Shown here: in pieces, positions 7,602 through 9,330 of the stretch
Layout of the letters: each line of letters starts with the position of its first letter
Position numbering within the stretch: the first letter of the stretch is position 1
Assembly (NCBI GenBank): GCA_049609065.1
Contig: JBMYYE010000096.1
Location: 1-9,330, forward strand
Origin: JBMYYE01 sp049609065
GTDB lineage: Bacteria; Pseudomonadota; Alphaproteobacteria; Rhodobacterales; Rhodobacteraceae
Direction of reading: 5' to 3'
Length of the DNA stretch: 9,330 nt
Made by a program: the position numbers and the translations under genes
Notes under the pieces: model-generated
What the model saw: the letters and a program-made list of their open reading frames with translations, nothing else
What the model was told of the DNA's origin: nothing
Databases searched by the model: none

Positions 7602-8778
7602 TTCCCCTCCTTGGCTCACGATCATCGGTTGCGGTGAAGATGGGCGATCTGGCCTCACCGATGCAAGCCGAAAAGCCATTGCAGGCGCAAAACATATTTT
7701 TGGCGCCACGCGCCACCTGTCCGTGATGGAGGTCGATGGCACGCCTTTTCCCGTGCCATTTTCCGTGGACCCTGTCATGGCCTGTCGCGGCGAAGCCACG
7801 GTTATGTTCACATCAGGCGATCCGTTTTGGTACGGCGCAGGCGGGTCTATCGCGGCCAAACTCGATCCAAACGAATATGTCACCCATTCCGCACCGTCAG
7901 TCTTTTCCATGATCGCCGCGCGTATGGGCTGGCGGATTGAACAAAGTCACTGTTTTGGGCTTCATGCCACCCCCTTAGAACAGCTCCGACCTGTTGCTGC
8001 AAATGGTGGGCAGATCATGACGACCCTGCGTGATGGGGCGGCTGCATTGACCTTGGCCAAATGGCTCACCAATCATGGGTTTGGCGATAGCGAACTGACC
8101 TGCTTTCAGTCCTTAGGTGGTGAGGGTGAAACCCGTCATAGCGCCCCTGCTCGCGATTTTGATTTTAGGGATCTGTCGCATCCGATTGCCGCTGCGGTTT
8201 CTCTTGTGGGAACGGGATTGGCCCAAGCCTCTGGCATTCCGGATGACGCGTTCTATTCCGATGGCCAAATCACCAAACGTCCCATCCGTGCGCTAACATT
8301 ATCAACGATTGCGCCGCGCCCCAATGATGTGTTTTGGGACATTGGGGCCGGTTCTGGTTCCATTTCGGTTGAGGTCCTCCTCGCGGCGAAAGGTGCCACA
8401 GCCTATGCCCTTGAAACCCGTGCAGACCGTGTTGAAAACATCCAAAAGAACGCCGAAGGTTTTGGCCTATCCCACCGCATGCATGTGGTGAATGCCCACG
8501 CGCCTGATGGTCTACGCGACCTCCCGACCCCAGACATTGTCTTTATCGGTGGCGGCATTACCATGGATATGTTCCACGCCATTTGGGATCTGATGCCCCA
8601 TGGCGCGCGGCTGGTGGCGAACACTGTGACGCTTGAAAGTGAAGCCGTTATCACGCTTTTGTCCCAAGAGTTTGGCGGCTCTCTCATGCGCGCTGACATT
8701 GCGATTGCGGCACCTTTGGGTAAAAAACGCGGGTGGAAAGCCGCGCGCCCTGTCTTGCAATGGAGCGTTCTTAAATGA
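7585..8778 (+). CDS. cobL: Precorrin-6Y C5,15-methyltransferase (decarboxylating) CobL
   Basis: This encodes 397 residues, a natural fusion of two methyltransferases. It methylates precorrin-6Y at C5 and C15 and removes the C12 acetate carboxyl, giving precorrin-8X. The N-terminal CbiE-like half (about 1-200) has LTIIGCGEDG (11-20), TSGDPFWYGAGGS from residue 76 and SVFSMIAARMGW. The C-terminal CbiT-like half has the Rossmann SAM motif WDIGAGSGS (251-259), ALETRADRVENIQKNA and FIGGG (320-324). The start is ATG 7585, preceded by AAGGG; ATG 7528 would add 19 residues that overlap cobK further and do not resemble the family. From memory P. denitrificans CobL is about 413 residues. The start shares the palindrome CATG with a cobK methionine codon on the other strand, and the stop overlaps cobE by ATGA. 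The cobJ-cobL gap of 738 bases on this strand is filled by antisense cobK. Confidence 0.96.
   Translation: MSDTTISPPWLTIIGCGEDGRSGLTDASRKAIAGAKHIFGATRHLSVMEVDGTPFPVPFSVDPVMACRGEATVMFTSGDPFWYGAGGSIAAKLDPNEYVTHSAPSVFSMIAARMGWRIEQSHCFGLHATPLEQLRPVAANGGQIMTTLRDGAAALTLAKWLTNHGFGDSELTCFQSLGGEGETRHSAPARDFDFRDLSHPIAAAVSLVGTGLAQASGIPDDAFYSDGQITKRPIRALTLSTIAPRPNDVFWDIGAGSGSISVEVLLAAKGATAYALETRADRVENIQKNAEGFGLSHRMHVVNAHAPDGLRDLPTPDIVFIGGGITMDMFHAIWDLMPHGARLVANTVTLESEAVITLLSQEFGGSLMRADIAIAAPLGKKRGWKAARPVLQWSVLK
7606..7612 (-). promoter_or_regulatory. Strong Shine-Dalgarno of cobK inside cobL codons
   Basis: Read on the minus strand this is AAGGAGG, a full-strength Shine-Dalgarno, four bases before ATG 7601. 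On the plus strand the same bases encode part of cobL residues 8-10 (Pro-Pro-Trp) and read CCTCCTT, identical to the anti-Shine-Dalgarno core of 16S rRNA. It decides the most likely cobK start. Confidence 0.6.
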
Positions 8779-9149
8779 CCTATGTGCTCGGCCTTGGTTT
8801 TCGCGAAAATGCACCATTGGAGGCCCTTTTGGAAGTCGCGCATGCCGCAACGATGGGACATGCCGATGCCACCCTCATCGCCACCCTCGATCGCAAAGCC
8901 CGCACGCCGCAATGCCGGGATTTAGCGGCCGCGATCAACGCCCAAATTCAGATCATCCCTGAAGAATTGCTCAAAGGGGTCAAAACCCCAACGCAATCTG
9001 AGGCCATTTTCAAACGTTTTGGGACTGGCTCCCTTGCCGAAGCTTGCGCCCTCACATCAAGGCCAAACGCCACACTCATCACACCGCGGGTCACATCACA
9101 AGATGGCACCGCCACGGCCGCATTGGCCTATTTGGAGACAGATATATGA
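8775..9149 (+). CDS. cobE: CobE, small CbiG C-terminal-like cobalamin biosynthesis protein
   Basis: This encodes 124 residues resembling the C-terminal domain of CbiG, matching stand-alone CobE. The N-terminus MTYVLGLGFRENAPLEALLE parallels the GxGCR opening of CbiG-C domains, and TGSLAEACAL (84-93) matches the conserved segment with Ala/Glu at its centre. CobE is genetically linked to the aerobic corrin pathway but its precise biochemical role is unsettled; CbiG in the anaerobic pathway opens the ring lactone after contraction, and only the C-terminal part is represented here. TGGAG (8761-8765) lies nine bases before the ATG, which overlaps the cobL stop by ATGA; the gene's own stop overlaps cobM by ATGA. 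Its place between cobL and cobM supports a role with the intermediates handled after ring contraction, as an inference. Confidence 0.87.
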   Translation: MTYVLGLGFRENAPLEALLEVAHAATMGHADATLIATLDRKARTPQCRDLAAAINAQIQIIPEELLKGVKTPTQSEAIFKRFGTGSLAEACALTSRPNATLITPRVTSQDGTATAALAYLETDI

Positions 9150-9330
9150 CCGTTCATTTCATCGGCGCAGGCCCTGGGGCTGCGGATCTTTTGACCCTTC
9201 GTGGCCGCGATATTTTGGCGTCCTGCCAAACATGTCTTTACGCAGGGTCCCTCATCCCAGAAGAAATTTTATCCCATTGCCCTGAAGGTGTGACCCTCAT
9301 CAATACGGCGCCGATTGATCTCGATAAAAT
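9146..9330 (+). CDS. cobM: Precorrin-4 C11-methyltransferase CobM, N-terminal fragment
   Basis: Only the first 61 codons plus two bases are in the window; the gene runs off the right edge. CobM methylates C11 of precorrin-4 to give precorrin-5. The translated part begins MTVHFIGAGPGAADLLTLRG, with the class III methyltransferase loop GAGPG at residues 7-11, and continues with CLYAGSLIPEEIL (30-42) and INTAPIDLD (52-60); YAGSL and NTAP are characteristic of CobM/CbiF within the family. GGAG at 9134-9137 lies eight bases before the ATG, which overlaps the cobE stop by ATGA. The full length, normally about 250 residues, cannot be checked. Confidence 0.94.
   Translation, partial: MTVHFIGAGPGAADLLTLRGRDILASCQTCLYAGSLIPEEILSHCPEGVTLINTAPIDLDK

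Noticed and set aside
7587..7910. N-terminal extension of the cobK frame up to an ATG at 7910 (352 residues).
   Set aside because: The extra 103 residues are antisense to cobL, do not resemble CobK, and a strong ribosome-binding site precedes the much later ATG at 7601.
9019..9285. An 88-residue open frame bridging cobE and cobM in another frame.
   Set aside because: It overlaps two genes with clear family motifs and good ribosome-binding sites and has no recognisable features.

Overview
The window is a dense cobalamin (vitamin B12) corrin-ring gene cluster of the oxygen-dependent (aerobic) type. Oxygen dependence is indicated by CobG (precorrin-3B synthase) and by a CobN-type large cobaltochelatase subunit. 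Protein style (CobN beginning MHVIFREQHG and carrying a VVLSFSDSDLGAF stretch), moderate-to-high GC content and the gene order suggest an alphaproteobacterium, most likely of the Rhodobacterales/Roseobacter type. That taxonomic call is inference from memory of family sequences, not a search result.

Layout, left to right: the 3' end of cobW (1-288, +); cobN (313-3555, +); cobG (3552-4712, +); cobH (4715-5350, +); cobI (5351-6070, +); cobJ (6067-6846, +); cobK on the opposite strand (6852-7601, -); cobL (7585-8778, +); cobE (8775-9149, +); and the 5' end of cobM (9146-9330, +, cut by the window edge). Almost no sequence is non-coding: the largest gap is 24 bases, between cobW and cobN. Several plus-strand neighbours overlap by the four bases ATGA, which points to translational coupling in one polycistronic message.

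How the genes work together: CobI methylates precorrin-2 at C20. CobG oxidises precorrin-3A to precorrin-3B. CobJ methylates C17 and contracts the ring to precorrin-4. CobM methylates C11. CobF, not in this window, makes precorrin-6A. CobK reduces precorrin-6A to dihydro-precorrin-6, also called precorrin-6Y. CobL methylates C5 and C15 and decarboxylates. CobH moves a methyl group to give hydrogenobyrinate. CobN, with CobS and CobT (not seen here), inserts cobalt into the a,c-diamide. CobW is the associated P-loop GTPase, thought to handle cobalt. CobE is a small CbiG-C-like protein without a settled role.

I see no previously undescribed system. What deserves a second look is the architecture around cobK: it is inverted inside an otherwise one-way cluster, its 5' end overlaps that of cobL, its stop lies five bases from the stop of cobJ, and its strong ribosome-binding site lies inside cobL codons. 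No RNA genes, mobile elements, CRISPR arrays or convincing promoters or terminators were found.
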